A stretch of DNA of 64,000 nt, from NCBI GenBank assembly GCA_017508385.1, contig JAFVZB010000073.1:58686-122685 (forward strand). Reading direction: 5' to 3'. Shown piece after piece: positions 32,943 to 41,597 of this stretch (its first letter is position 1; the number at the start of each line of letters is the position of its first letter). Position numbers and translations under genes: made by a program. Below the pieces are notes generated by a model. The model had not been told where the DNA came from. It did no database searches and saw only the letters and a program-made list of their open reading frames with translations. The stretch is from Lentisphaeria bacterium (GTDB lineage Bacteria > Verrucomicrobiota > Lentisphaeria > Victivallales > Victivallaceae).

Positions 32943-33305
32943 ATGAATACGATTTTATCCAATGTCCATTTGTGGAAAACCATCGGGTTACTGGTACTTT
33001 CAAACTGCTTTATGACCTACGCATGGTACGGTCACTTGAAGTCCCTCAGCTCCAAGCCGATCATCATCGCCGTGCTCGCCAGCTGGGGAATAGCATTTTT
33101 CGAGTACCTCATCCAAGTACCGGCAAACAGAATAGGTCACACCCACGACATCTCTCTTGCCCAGCTGAAAATCATGCAGGAAGTGATATCACTTTGCGTA
33201 TTCGTTCCATTTTCATTCATCTACATGAAAGAGCGTCTCAGCTGGAACTTTCTCTGGGCAGGACTCTGCATGATCGGAGCAGTTTATTTTATCTTCAAAG
33301 ATTAA
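32943..33305 (+). CDS. DUF486 (DMT-type) small membrane protein
   Basis: A 120-aa protein with four predicted membrane helices: TIGLLVLSNCFMTYAWYG, PIIIAVLASWGIAFFEYLI, a segment around VISLCVFVPFSFIYM and LWAGLCMIGAVYFIF. The intervening loop VPANRIGH and QLKIMQEVISL are typical of DUF486 proteins, which resemble half of a drug/metabolite transporter. The substrate is unknown. It probably shares the transcript of the serine hydrolase gene. Its stop codon overlaps the stop of the converging exonuclease gene. Confidence 0.85.
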   Translation: MNTILSNVHLWKTIGLLVLSNCFMTYAWYGHLKSLSSKPIIIAVLASWGIAFFEYLIQVPANRIGHTHDISLAQLKIMQEVISLCVFVPFSFIYMKERLSWNFLWAGLCMIGAVYFIFKD

Positions 33306-34327
33306 AACAGTTCTCCCTGAATGACTTCGCCTCCGTTTGCGTTTTGTTCAGGGAGTTTTTCTGTCTCCGCAACGGCAGGGGCAGATGTCATGAAACTGAA
33401 CAAATCAGCTTCGTCTCCCGCCTGCGGTTCGGGAGCAGCTTTTGCTTTTTCTTCTGCCGCAGCGATCTCCGGAAGGTCTTTCAAAACACTCTTCAATCCG
33501 TAATGGCGGCAGAGTTCAGCCACCCTGCCCCAATCAGGAGTGCGACGTACCACCAGAGCTTCGGTATCGCTCCAATTTTCCGGAAGTTCAGTGCGCAGGG
33601 AAACAAGTTTGATATTGCGGCGCAGGATATCACACTGCCCGTCAAGTTTTGAGGCAAATTTTTTATCGAGAGTTTCGGGAGCATCTATCCAGTTTGAACT
33701 TGCTCCGTAAGTATTGAGCAGTTGTGCCGCACCTTTTGCTCCGATGCCTTTGACTCCGTCGATGTTATCCGAGCTGTCTCCGAGCAGAGCGAGATAGTCG
33801 ATGATGAGAGCGGGGTCAACTCCGAACTTGCTTTTGACGAACTCAGCATCACGCTCCTCGAAACCTCCGGCATTTCCGTTGGCAGGCGAAAGCATGGTAA
33901 TGCGGTCACAGACGAGCTGCGACAGGTCTTTGTCTGAGCTTACTATTTTGACTCTGCCGTCGAGATTGAGAGCAAGAACTCCGATAAGGTCGTCGGCTTC
34001 GTAATTTTCAACTTCGTGCATCTGCCAGCCGAATGCGGATGCCATCTCACGGATAAAAGGTATCTGCGCCCTCAGCTCCTCCGGCATCGGCGGACGGTTC
34101 GCCTTGTATTCCGGCAGAAGTTCGATACGGTGCTGCACCTTGCCGCAGTCAAAGAGCATAGCTCCCCGTTTACCGGGATAACTGCGCTCGATGCCGAGCA
34201 GCAGACGGGTAAAAACCAGAAGCGCATTCACCGGCTCTCCCCGTGAATTGCTCAGGTGGCGGATGGCATAAAAAGAGCGGAATATCTGACTGTAAGCATC
34301 TATCAGAATAACGGTATCAGGTGACAT
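33302..34327 (-). CDS. Stand-alone 5'-3' exonuclease (DNA polymerase I N-domain family)
   Basis: A 341-aa FEN-type nuclease. The metal-binding acidic motifs are ILIDAYSQIFRSFYAI, YEADDLIGVLAL, VSSDKDLSQLV and GDSSDNIDGVKGIG. A helix-hairpin-helix segment (GVKGIGAKGAAQLLNTYG) binds DNA. The domain ends near residue 280, and a disordered Ala/Glu/Pro-rich tail of about 60 residues ends in GEVIQGELF, which could be a short interaction peptide. It is not fused to a polymerase. Primer removal and flap processing are the family roles. The start at 34327 has GAGG 5 bp upstream; the upstream in-frame extension crosses the promoter. Confidence 0.88.
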   Translation of the reverse strand: MSPDTVILIDAYSQIFRSFYAIRHLSNSRGEPVNALLVFTRLLLGIERSYPGKRGAMLFDCGKVQHRIELLPEYKANRPPMPEELRAQIPFIREMASAFGWQMHEVENYEADDLIGVLALNLDGRVKIVSSDKDLSQLVCDRITMLSPANGNAGGFEERDAEFVKSKFGVDPALIIDYLALLGDSSDNIDGVKGIGAKGAAQLLNTYGASSNWIDAPETLDKKFASKLDGQCDILRRNIKLVSLRTELPENWSDTEALVVRRTPDWGRVAELCRHYGLKSVLKDLPEIAAAEEKAKAAPEPQAGDEADLFSFMTSAPAVAETEKLPEQNANGGEVIQGELF

Positions 34328-34349
34328 AAAAACCTCGATTGAAACACAA

Positions 34350-34378
34350 TGTATATCAATCCTGAAATTCAGGAGCAA
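34350..34378 (-). promoter_or_regulatory. Predicted exonuclease promoter with a spacer palindrome
   Basis: Minus strand: TTGCTC (34378-34373), 17-bp spacer, TATACA (34355-34350). The spacer contains the perfect palindrome CCTGAAATTCAGG (34361-34373), a candidate operator of unknown specificity. Confidence 0.45.
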
Positions 34379-34567
34379 TTCAATAAAACGGACCCCGGGA
34401 TGCGGTCTCATGAACCTGAGAGGAGTAATTATGAAGAGGAGAAATTGCGAATAGGAGCTTGAAACACCCATCTCCGGAATCCGCACATACTATAAATCCG
34501 ACATTGAATAATTGCAAATTTTTTTTGTAAAAAGTGAGAAATATTTTCAAATCTGTATCCGCAACGC

Positions 34568-34595
34568 TTGCCTTGCCGTATTTTAGGAGTATATT
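34568..34595 (+). promoter_or_regulatory. Predicted promoter of the GH2 gene
   Basis: TTGCCT (34568-34573), 16-bp spacer, TATATT (34590-34595), 40 bp before the ATG. Confidence 0.5.
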
Positions 34596-34635
34596 ATACC
34601 CGTCATGAGTTTTTAAGAAAAAGGAGAATCAAACC

Positions 34636-36276
34636 ATGAAACTTGATGGTATTTGGGATTTTTACTTTGCCAAGGGCAAAAACATAAACGATTTTCAAAT
34701 CGAAAACTCCGCATACGATGAATTTGCCGTCGTCCCGGGATGTTTCGATGTCACCATAAAACACCGCTTCCAGCGCGGACTTGCCGTTTACCGCCGTATG
34801 GTGTGCGCTTCAGGAATGCAGAAACTGGTCATCGGTGCCATCGGTCTGCGTGCCAGAGTGTTCTGGGATAAAAAAGAGCTTGGCATCTGCCCGGTTCCGT
34901 TCTGCACCGAAGAGTTCAAATTTGATGCCGGAAACGATGGAGAGCACGAGCTTGTCATCGCCATCGACAACATCATCGACAACGGCGTGGACTCCCTCTG
35001 GAGAGAGTATTACGACTTCTACGCTTACGGCGGGATTTACCGCTCCGTCACCATCGAAGAGCTCAAGGATGTGGAAATAACTTTCTGCAAAATCACAACC
35101 AAAGAGCTCGAGAGCCGCACCATGGATGTTGCCGTCGAACTCGAAGGCGACTTTGCCGGCAAAAAAATCGCCTTCACCGTTGACGGCAAAACCGTTCTCG
35201 AAGCAGATGCACAAAAGAGCAGCTCAGTCTCATTCGCCCTGCCCGGAGCAGCACTGTGGGATACCGAAAATCCCAATCTTCACACCCTCGAAGTCAAAGT
35301 TGCCGACACGGTCAAAACCGTAAGTTTCGGAATCCGTCAAATCACCTGCAAAGATGGCAAAATGCTGCTCAACGGCAAGGTTTTCAAAATTTTCGGACTC
35401 AACCGCCACGACTGCCATCCGCAGCATGGATATGCCGTTCCGGAAACCATCGTTCTCGATGATATCCAGGCGATCAAAGCTCAGGGATTCAACTGTATCC
35501 GCGGTTCACACTACCCCCAGTCTCAAATCGTGCTCGATATCTGCGACAAGGTCGGTATGCTGGTATGGAACGAATCTCTCGGATGGCAGAACAAAGTCGA
35601 ATCCCTCAACTCTCCGGGATTTCAGAAACTCTTTCTGCGCCAGACCGATGCTCTGGTCAAAAATTCAGTAAACCACCCCTGCATAATCATGTGGGGATTT
35701 CTCAACGAGACTTTCAGCGATGACCCCGGAGCATATCCGTTTATGAAGGAGCTTGCCGAAAGAGTGCGCTCTATCGACACATCAAGACCTCTCACCTACG
35801 CATCAAACAGAACCGTTGATGACCTCTGCATGGATTTGACCGATATCATGTCATTCAACACCTATCCGGCATGGTACGCCATTCCCGGCTCCGACCCCAA
35901 TCAGCAGGAGTTCGACCGGTGGGCGGTGGAAAAATCATTCTCGATCATCAAAGAGTTCGCCTCTCAGGAGTGTTTCAACAAACGTCCGGTGCTCATCAGC
36001 GAGATCGGAGCCGAGGCTCTTCCCGGCGACCACAGCGGGCTGCGCTGGAGTGAGGACTACCAAGCTGATCTTATCGACTGCGTTCTCGACCTCATTCAGA
36101 AAGATGATATTCTGCAGGGAGTGTTCCTCTGGATGTACTGCGACAGCAAGACCTACTCCAACCCGACCGGACAGGTCCGTGCCAGAGGCTACAACAACAA
36201 GGGTCTGGTCGATGAATACCGCCGTCCGAAACTTTCATGGAAAGTGGCGGGCAAGAGACTGAAACAGGGCAAATAA
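34636..36276 (+). CDS. Glycoside hydrolase family 2 enzyme (beta-galactosidase/glucuronidase type)
   Basis: A 546-aa cytoplasmic enzyme, shorter than LacZ and close to the length of beta-glucuronidases. The N-terminal jelly roll (1-150) begins LDGIWDFYFAKG, and an immunoglobulin-like domain follows to about 245. The barrel contains GLNRHDCHPQHG, IRGSHYPQSQIVLDICDKVG and NHPCIIMWGFLNE, whose Glu is the acid/base. ISEIGAEALPG carries the predicted nucleophile Glu. GLVDEYRRPKLSWKV closes the barrel in the usual GH2 manner. The sugar specificity (galactose, glucuronate or mannose) cannot be decided by eye. AAAGGAG precedes the ATG. The gene is monocistronic with a clear terminator. Confidence 0.87.
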   Translation: MKLDGIWDFYFAKGKNINDFQIENSAYDEFAVVPGCFDVTIKHRFQRGLAVYRRMVCASGMQKLVIGAIGLRARVFWDKKELGICPVPFCTEEFKFDAGNDGEHELVIAIDNIIDNGVDSLWREYYDFYAYGGIYRSVTIEELKDVEITFCKITTKELESRTMDVAVELEGDFAGKKIAFTVDGKTVLEADAQKSSSVSFALPGAALWDTENPNLHTLEVKVADTVKTVSFGIRQITCKDGKMLLNGKVFKIFGLNRHDCHPQHGYAVPETIVLDDIQAIKAQGFNCIRGSHYPQSQIVLDICDKVGMLVWNESLGWQNKVESLNSPGFQKLFLRQTDALVKNSVNHPCIIMWGFLNETFSDDPGAYPFMKELAERVRSIDTSRPLTYASNRTVDDLCMDLTDIMSFNTYPAWYAIPGSDPNQQEFDRWAVEKSFSIIKEFASQECFNKRPVLISEIGAEALPGDHSGLRWSEDYQADLIDCVLDLIQKDDILQGVFLWMYCDSKTYSNPTGQVRARGYNNKGLVDEYRRPKLSWKVAGKRLKQGK

Positions 36277-36306
36277 TCTCCGATTTCCCTGATTTTTTCC
36301 GCAACA

Positions 36307-36348
36307 GGCAAACTTTTTTCACCTTTTGGCGATGAAGTTTGCCTTTTT
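36307..36348 (+). terminator. Rho-independent terminator of the GH2 gene
   Basis: GGCAAACTT (36307-36315) pairs with AAGTTTGCC (36335-36343), followed by TTTTT. Confidence 0.85.
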
Positions 36349-36362
36349 CGTCTGTTTTTGTC

Positions 36363-36391
36363 TTGAACTGCGGCAGCTTTGACGGTATATT
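36363..36391 (+). promoter_or_regulatory. Predicted promoter of the ffh operon
   Basis: TTGAAC (36363-36368), 17-bp spacer, TATATT (36386-36391), 53 bp before the ffh ATG. Confidence 0.6.
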
Positions 36392-36443
36392 AAGTGTATG
36401 TATGTTCGTAGTATTATAATAACATAAGGAATTTTTTAACAGA

Positions 36444-37892
36444 ATGTTCGACAATTTAAGCGACAAACTGCACGGAGTATTCAAAAAACTCCGAGGCGAA
36501 AGCCGTCTCACGGAGTCAAATATTTCCGATGCCATGCGCGAGATACGTCTCGCACTGCTCGAAGCTGATGTGAATCTGGAAATCGTTTCCAAGTTCATCG
36601 AAGATGTCCGTTCCGAGTGTCTCGGTCAGGATGTGCTCAAAAGCGTGACCCCCGGTCAACAGGTGGTCAAGATCGTCAACGACCAGCTGGTCAAACTGCT
36701 CGGCAGTGAGACCGCAGAATTGAATCTCGATGCCAAGCCGGCAGTCATCATGCTCGTGGGTCTGCACGGCAGCGGTAAAACCACCACCTGCGGTAAACTT
36801 GCCCTCAAACTCAAACGTGACGGCAGAAAAGTGCTGTTGGTCGCCGGTGACGTTTACCGTCCCGCCGCTATCGACCAGCTGGAAATCATCGGTCGTGAGA
36901 TCGGTGTTGCCGTTCACGCCGAACGCACCAGCGTCAACGTGGCTGCCATCGCCGTAAATGCGGTCGATTCAGCATCCAAAGCCGGTTACGACACCGTCAT
37001 CATCGATACCGCAGGACGTTTGCAGATCGACGACACCATGGTGCAGGAACTGGTGCGTATCCGTCAGGCAGTCCACCCCGACGAGCTGCTGCTAGTCGCC
37101 GATGCCGCCCTCGGTCAGGAGGCTGTATCTGTTGCGGAACACTTCCACAACGCCCTCTCTCTCACCGGTTTCATCCTCACCAAACTCGATGGCGATGCCC
37201 GCGCCGGTGCTGCGCTTTCAATCAGGGAAGTCACCAAAGTTCCGGTCAAGTTTGCCGGTTCAGGTGAAAAGCTCGACAACCTCGAAGTGTTCCATCCCGA
37301 GCGTATGGCAAGCCGTATCCTCGGCATGGGTGACGTGGTCTCTCTGGTCGAAAAGGCGGCTGCCCAAATCGACGAAGAGGAGGCTAAGGAACTCCAGAAA
37401 AAACTGCGCAAAAATCAGTTTGACTACAATGATTTCCTCTCTCAGCTCAAACAGATATCCCGCCTCGGCGGACTCGAGAGCATTTTGAAGTTCCTGCCCG
37501 GAGGCAGACAGCTTTCAAATGCGATGGCTGATATCGACCCCAAACACTTCAAACGCATGGAAGCGATCATTCTCTCAATGACCGAGAAGGAGCGCACCAA
37601 TCCGGATATCATCGACTTTCCCCGCCGCAAACGTATTGCCCGGGGTGCAGGTGTTCCCGTCGAGATGGTCAGCAATCTGGTCAAGCAGTTTGACGGAATG
37701 CGCAAGATGATGTGCGGAAACACTCCGTTCGGCAGAATGCTCGCCGGAGGCGGAAGCGTTCAGGAGTCAGGACTCGGCTCGTTCTTCGGCGGCGGTCCTG
37801 CCCAGTTGAGCAAAAAAGCTCAGGATCACAAGAAAAAAGTTGCCAAACTCGCCAAGAAAGAGCGGGCAAAACAACGCAAACGCAAAAAGTAA
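36444..37892 (+). CDS. ffh: Signal recognition particle protein Ffh
   Basis: A 482-aa SRP GTPase that binds 4.5S RNA and signal sequences and docks at FtsY. The N domain (1-95) has the usual ALLEADVNLEIV helix. G1 is GLHGSGKTTTCGKLAL, G2/I-box is DVYRPAAIDQL, G3 is DTAGRL and G4 is TKLDGDARAGAAL, where most Ffh have RGG in place of RAG. The methionine-containing M domain starts near 325, with FLPGGRQ and later RIARGAGVPVEMVSNLVKQF, the RNA-binding helix. The tail is Lys-rich. It leads an operon whose other members concern membranes and lipid transport. Confidence 0.97.
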   Translation: MFDNLSDKLHGVFKKLRGESRLTESNISDAMREIRLALLEADVNLEIVSKFIEDVRSECLGQDVLKSVTPGQQVVKIVNDQLVKLLGSETAELNLDAKPAVIMLVGLHGSGKTTTCGKLALKLKRDGRKVLLVAGDVYRPAAIDQLEIIGREIGVAVHAERTSVNVAAIAVNAVDSASKAGYDTVIIDTAGRLQIDDTMVQELVRIRQAVHPDELLLVADAALGQEAVSVAEHFHNALSLTGFILTKLDGDARAGAALSIREVTKVPVKFAGSGEKLDNLEVFHPERMASRILGMGDVVSLVEKAAAQIDEEEAKELQKKLRKNQFDYNDFLSQLKQISRLGGLESILKFLPGGRQLSNAMADIDPKHFKRMEAIILSMTEKERTNPDIIDFPRRKRIARGAGVPVEMVSNLVKQFDGMRKMMCGNTPFGRMLAGGGSVQESGLGSFFGGGPAQLSKKAQDHKKKVAKLAKKERAKQRKRKK

Positions 37893-37898
37893 AACACC

Positions 37899-38702
37899 AT
37901 GCTTACTCTTATCATATCTCTTTTGTTGGGAACTCTCTGCGCATATCTGGTCAACAACGACCACGGAGTCACCGCAGGAGTTATTTCAGGACTCGGTGCA
38001 ATGCTGGTATTCCAGCTGATTGCCGGACTTACTCTGCGCAGGATCATAAATAAAAAACAGACCGCCATTCAGGAGATACTGATGGATGCCCAGAACCGAA
38101 TCCAGAAGCAGATAAATCTCTTCCAGAGACGTCCGCCGTCGAGCCAGAATGCGGCAAGGCAGATGCTGGAAAAAATCCAGAACGATGCCGCCCGCAAAGC
38201 TCTTGAGGCTACCGATATGTTCAAGCCCTACTACATCTGGAACATCATGCTCAAAAAGCAGATCAACACAATGAAGATGCAGCTGCTTTTCCAGCTCGGA
38301 GAGTACAAAAAAGTCGATGAGCTGCTGCCGAAGTGTTTTCTCATCGACTCCCAGAGCCTCGCCATCAAAATGGTCAGAATGTACCGCAACAACGATGAGA
38401 AGCTCGATTCGTTCTTTATGAAACGCTGCTCCAGAGCCAAAGGTGACGACCGGGCGTTCCTCGCCTCGGTTTACGCCTGGATGAAAATCAAACAGGAGCA
38501 GCCAGAAAAGGCACTCGAGGCGTTGAATCTCGCCAAAAAAGTGAGCGACCATCCTTCTCTTGAAAGCAACATCGAAAACATTGCCAACGGCAGAACCCGC
38601 CACTTCACCAACAGCGGTTTCGGCGACGTTTGGTACGCTCTCGGACTCGAAGAGCCCAAAGCGGCAAAACCGCAGCGTCAGATGCGCGGCAGAATGTTTT
38701 AA
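37899..38702 (+). CDS. Membrane-anchored protein with helical repeats, function unknown
   Basis: A 267-aa protein starting 6 bp after ffh. Two hydrophobic segments (LTLIISLLLGTLCAYLV, 2-18, and VISGLGAMLVFQLIAGLTL, about 28-46) are followed by an alpha-helical, charged cytoplasmic part. Residues 130-215 look like tetratricopeptide-type helical pairs (MQLLFQLGEYKKVDELL; ASVYAWMKIKQEQPEKALEAL). The C-terminus has GFGDVWYALGLEE and a basic end. I recognise no named family. Its position between ffh and the Mla-like genes suggests a PVC-specific envelope or secretion accessory protein (inference only). There is no clear ribosome-binding site, so it is probably translationally coupled to ffh. Confidence 0.7.
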   Translation: MLTLIISLLLGTLCAYLVNNDHGVTAGVISGLGAMLVFQLIAGLTLRRIINKKQTAIQEILMDAQNRIQKQINLFQRRPPSSQNAARQMLEKIQNDAARKALEATDMFKPYYIWNIMLKKQINTMKMQLLFQLGEYKKVDELLPKCFLIDSQSLAIKMVRMYRNNDEKLDSFFMKRCSRAKGDDRAFLASVYAWMKIKQEQPEKALEALNLAKKVSDHPSLESNIENIANGRTRHFTNSGFGDVWYALGLEEPKAAKPQRQMRGRMF

Positions 38703-38719
38703 TTTGAGCTTCTGTCACC

Positions 38720-39505
38720 ATGCAGAACAGCAAACCGGAAAAACTGAAACAAACTCTGACCGGATATATTGCCCAGGCAGTTTATCCGGTCGTTTTTCTC
38801 GGCGAAGTTTTTTCCGCAAAACCGCGGCTTGCCCGCAGAAAGCGTGAGCTTTTATATTACCTCGACCTCTGCGGAGTCAAATCTCTTCCGGTAGTCATAA
38901 TAATCTCACTGTTGATGGGTTCCATCATCGCCATGCAGGGAATCTTGCAGATGCGCAAGGTCGGTGCTGAAATATTCATAGTCGATCTGGTGGGGTTCGC
39001 CGTGCTCAAAGAGTTCGGTCCGCTGATGGTCGCCATGATATCCACAGGACGTGCCGGCAGTGCATTTGCAGCAGAAATCGGAACCATGAAAGTCAACGAG
39101 GAAATCTACGCACTGCAAACTATGGGAGTAAATCCTTACAGTTACCTGGTCTATCCCAAACTTGCGGCGATGCTCGTTGCCATTCCGGTATTGACCGTAT
39201 TCGGTGATGCGTTCAGCATTCTCGGAGGAATGATTCTAAGCACTTCCGCCTGCGACATAACTCCCGCTGCCTACTGGGCAAGAAGCACAGCCGTACTCAA
39301 CGGAACTGTTTTCATGCTCGGCATAATCAAGTCAGCCGTGTTCGGAGTTCTCATCACCCTTGCCGGATGCTGCTGCGGCTTTTCCGCCGAAGGCAATGCG
39401 CAAGGTGTCGGAAGAGGAGCAACTCAAGCCGTTGTCGCCTCGATTTTTCTCGTAGTCATCGCCGATGCCGTTATGACTCTGCTCTTCACATTCATCGGAT
39501 ACTGA
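38720..39505 (+). CDS. mlaE: MlaE-like permease of a phospholipid ABC transporter
   Basis: A 261-aa YrbE/MlaE-family inner-membrane protein with about five hydrophobic segments. Family landmarks are VVIIISLLMGSIIAMQGILQ, EFGPLMVAMISTGRAGSAFAAEIGTMKVNEEI and the LQTMGVNPYSYLVYPKLAA stretch that follows. It should pair with the adjacent ATPase and MCE protein to move phospholipids or other hydrophobic compounds between inner and outer membranes. It starts 17 bp after the preceding gene. The MlaC and MlaB components of the Proteobacterial system are not nearby. Confidence 0.9.
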   Translation: MQNSKPEKLKQTLTGYIAQAVYPVVFLGEVFSAKPRLARRKRELLYYLDLCGVKSLPVVIIISLLMGSIIAMQGILQMRKVGAEIFIVDLVGFAVLKEFGPLMVAMISTGRAGSAFAAEIGTMKVNEEIYALQTMGVNPYSYLVYPKLAAMLVAIPVLTVFGDAFSILGGMILSTSACDITPAAYWARSTAVLNGTVFMLGIIKSAVFGVLITLAGCCCGFSAEGNAQGVGRGATQAVVASIFLVVIADAVMTLLFTFIGY

Positions 39506-39509
39506 AAAT

Positions 39510-40262
39510 ATGCGCAATAAAATCATAGAAGTTACTCAGCTTGATATCGGTTATGACAATACTCCGATATTGTGCGATCTTGATTTCGACGTGTATGAGG
39601 GCGAGATACTCTTCATTCTCGGCAACTCCGGATGCGGAAAGTCAACTTTATTAAAGCATCTTACCGGGCTCTATCAGCCGCTGAGAGGAGATATCAAACT
39701 CAGAAACAAGAGCATAGTCAATGCCTCCGGGCAGGAAAAGAATGAGCTTTACAAATCTTTCGGAGTCACCTATCAGGGAGGTGCTCTTTTAGGCTCACTC
39801 ACCGTAGCCGAAAATGTAGCGTTTCCGCTTGAGGAGCACACCTCGCTCACTCAGGATGAAATCGACTCCATCGTTGAAGAAAAACTCTCTCTGGTCGATC
39901 TCACCGGGTTCGGAAACCTCATGCCTTCAGAGCTCTCAGGAGGAATGAAAAAAAGAGCCGGTCTCGCCAGAGCTCTTGCATTGTCACCTGATTTGCTCTT
40001 CTTCGATGAGCCATCTGCCGGACTCGACCCGCTCTCATCCTCGGCTCTTGACCGGCTCATACTCGATATCCGTTCAAAGATAAATGCGACAGTGGTGGTG
40101 GTCTCACACGAACTTGACAGCATATTCAGTATCGCCGACCGCATCATCATGCTCGACAAAGAGCGCAAAGGCATAGTTGCCGAAGGTGAGCCTCACGATT
40201 TGAGAGCAAACTCCTCCGACAGCTGGGTAAGGAATTTTTTAAACAGAAACAATATGAGATAG
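39510..40262 (+). CDS. mlaF: MlaF-like ATPase of a phospholipid ABC transporter
   Basis: A 250-aa ABC ATPase. Walker A is GNSGCGKSTLLKHLTG, the signature is LSGGMKKRAGLARALAL, Walker B is LLFFDEPSAGLDP, and the switch His is in VVSHELDSIF. The ELSGGMKKR form of the signature is typical for the MlaF/Ttg2A group. It follows the permease gene by 4 bp. Energises lipid transport from the cytoplasmic face. Confidence 0.92.
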   Translation: MRNKIIEVTQLDIGYDNTPILCDLDFDVYEGEILFILGNSGCGKSTLLKHLTGLYQPLRGDIKLRNKSIVNASGQEKNELYKSFGVTYQGGALLGSLTVAENVAFPLEEHTSLTQDEIDSIVEEKLSLVDLTGFGNLMPSELSGGMKKRAGLARALALSPDLLFFDEPSAGLDPLSSSALDRLILDIRSKINATVVVVSHELDSIFSIADRIIMLDKERKGIVAEGEPHDLRANSSDSWVRNFLNRNNMR

Positions 40263-40275
40263 AAAGAGTTCAAAT

Positions 40276-41241
40276 ATGTCAGAAAAGAGTCAGAAATTGA
40301 GGATCGGCATATTCATCATTGCCGGAACACTTTTAATGCTTGCGGTACTCTTTTTCCTCGGATTATCAGATATGTTCGTCGAAAAAGTTACACTGGTCAC
40401 CCGTTTCAACGAGTCAGTTCAGGGTTTGACCGTGGGTTCTCCTGTCAAATACCGCGGAGTCCAAGTCGGAACCGTTTCAAAAATATCCATAGTCATGCAG
40501 AAGAAAACAGTCTGGGTGGCAATGGAAATCGAACCGAGGTATTTCCGCGGAGTTGACAAAGATGAATTTGAAAACGCATTCAGAAAAGAGCTCGCCAACG
40601 GACTCGCCTGCCGTATGGAATTTGCCGGTATCACCGGAATGAAATTCATTGATCTCGACTATTTCAGCACTGCAAACACCGACATTACTGTTCCGTCAAA
40701 TATTCCGCTCGAAGAAGCCATTTATGTGGCAAGCGTGCCATCAGCTTTTCAGGATTTCAGCAAGGCTGTCGTAAACGCCATGGAACGGCTTTCAAAAATA
40801 CGTTTTGAGGAAATCAGTGCCGAGCTTGAGCAGTCGATCATCACCATCAACACTTTGCTTGCCGACCCTGCGATAAAATCGACTATTTCCAAAATCAACG
40901 AAGCCGCAGAAAATCTCGAATCAAGTACGGCAACCATCAATCAGGCGATCAACGAGGAGCGCATTGCCACCATGCTTGATGATGTGGAAAAAAATTTGAA
41001 ATCACTCAACAAACTGACCTCCACCCTGAACCGGACCTCGGCTGAAATGAAACTGCCGGAAAGCAGCAGAGCGTTGCGCAACGCCGCTGACAGCATTTCA
41101 GAAAGTCAGAAAGATTTGACCACCACCCTTGAAAAACTCAACCACACGCTTGACTCGATGAAACTCTTCTTTGATTATATTGAAAAAGATCCGTCGTCGA
41201 TCATCAGAGGCAAAAAACCGGAAAAGAGCATTTTAAAATGA
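40276..41241 (+). CDS. mlaD: MlaD/MCE-domain periplasmic lipid-binding protein
   Basis: A 321-aa protein with one N-terminal membrane anchor (IGIFIIAGTLLMLAVLFFLG) and a single MCE domain (about 38-125) containing FNESVQGLTVGSPVKYRGVQ and VGTVSKI. The second half is a long helical region with many Asn, Thr and Ser heptads (SKINEAAENLESSTATIN; ALRNAADSISESQKDLT), longer than in E. coli MlaD and closer to proteins forming extended MCE tubes. It should form a hexameric ring with the permease. The stop overlaps the next start (ATGA). Confidence 0.88.
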   Translation: MSEKSQKLRIGIFIIAGTLLMLAVLFFLGLSDMFVEKVTLVTRFNESVQGLTVGSPVKYRGVQVGTVSKISIVMQKKTVWVAMEIEPRYFRGVDKDEFENAFRKELANGLACRMEFAGITGMKFIDLDYFSTANTDITVPSNIPLEEAIYVASVPSAFQDFSKAVVNAMERLSKIRFEEISAELEQSIITINTLLADPAIKSTISKINEAAENLESSTATINQAINEERIATMLDDVEKNLKSLNKLTSTLNRTSAEMKLPESSRALRNAADSISESQKDLTTTLEKLNHTLDSMKLFFDYIEKDPSSIIRGKKPEKSILK

Positions 41242-41582
41242 GCAATCAGGATATTGACCATCATATCGGCAGACTGCTGAAAAAAGACCCGAGGTACACT
41301 CCTCAGGCTTACCATTTCGTATCAGAAGCGGTGAACTACACCGTATCTAAACTTGAAGCCCACCGCCATGTTTCGGCATTTGAACTGCTGAAAGGAGTAA
41401 AATCCCTCGCCGCTTCAAAGTTCGGAGTAGTGTCAGCTCTCGTACTTGAAAGCTGGGGATTATCCACCGCTCACGATGTCGGTCAGGTCGTCTATCTTCT
41501 CATCAGCGAAGGAGTCCTGAGTGCCTCCGAGGATGACGACATAAGGGATTTTGACATCGAATTCTCTTTTGATATGGTATAG
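41238..41582 (+). CDS. Minf_1886-like conserved protein
   Basis: A 114-aa soluble protein. The order DPRYTPQAYHFVSEAVNYTV, then HVSAFELLKGVKSLAASKFG, VLESWGLSTAHDVGQVVYLL and an acidic end (SEDDDIRDFDIEF) agrees with what I recall of the uncharacterised Minf_1886 family found mainly in PVC bacteria. The biochemical role is unknown. The ATGA overlap with the MCE gene and the M16 peptidase gene 15 bp downstream place it in the lipid-transport operon. The family assignment is from memory of the conserved blocks and not confirmed by search. Confidence 0.7.
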   Translation: MSNQDIDHHIGRLLKKDPRYTPQAYHFVSEAVNYTVSKLEAHRHVSAFELLKGVKSLAASKFGVVSALVLESWGLSTAHDVGQVVYLLISEGVLSASEDDDIRDFDIEFSFDMV

Positions 41583-41597
41583 GAGAGGCGCGGTATT

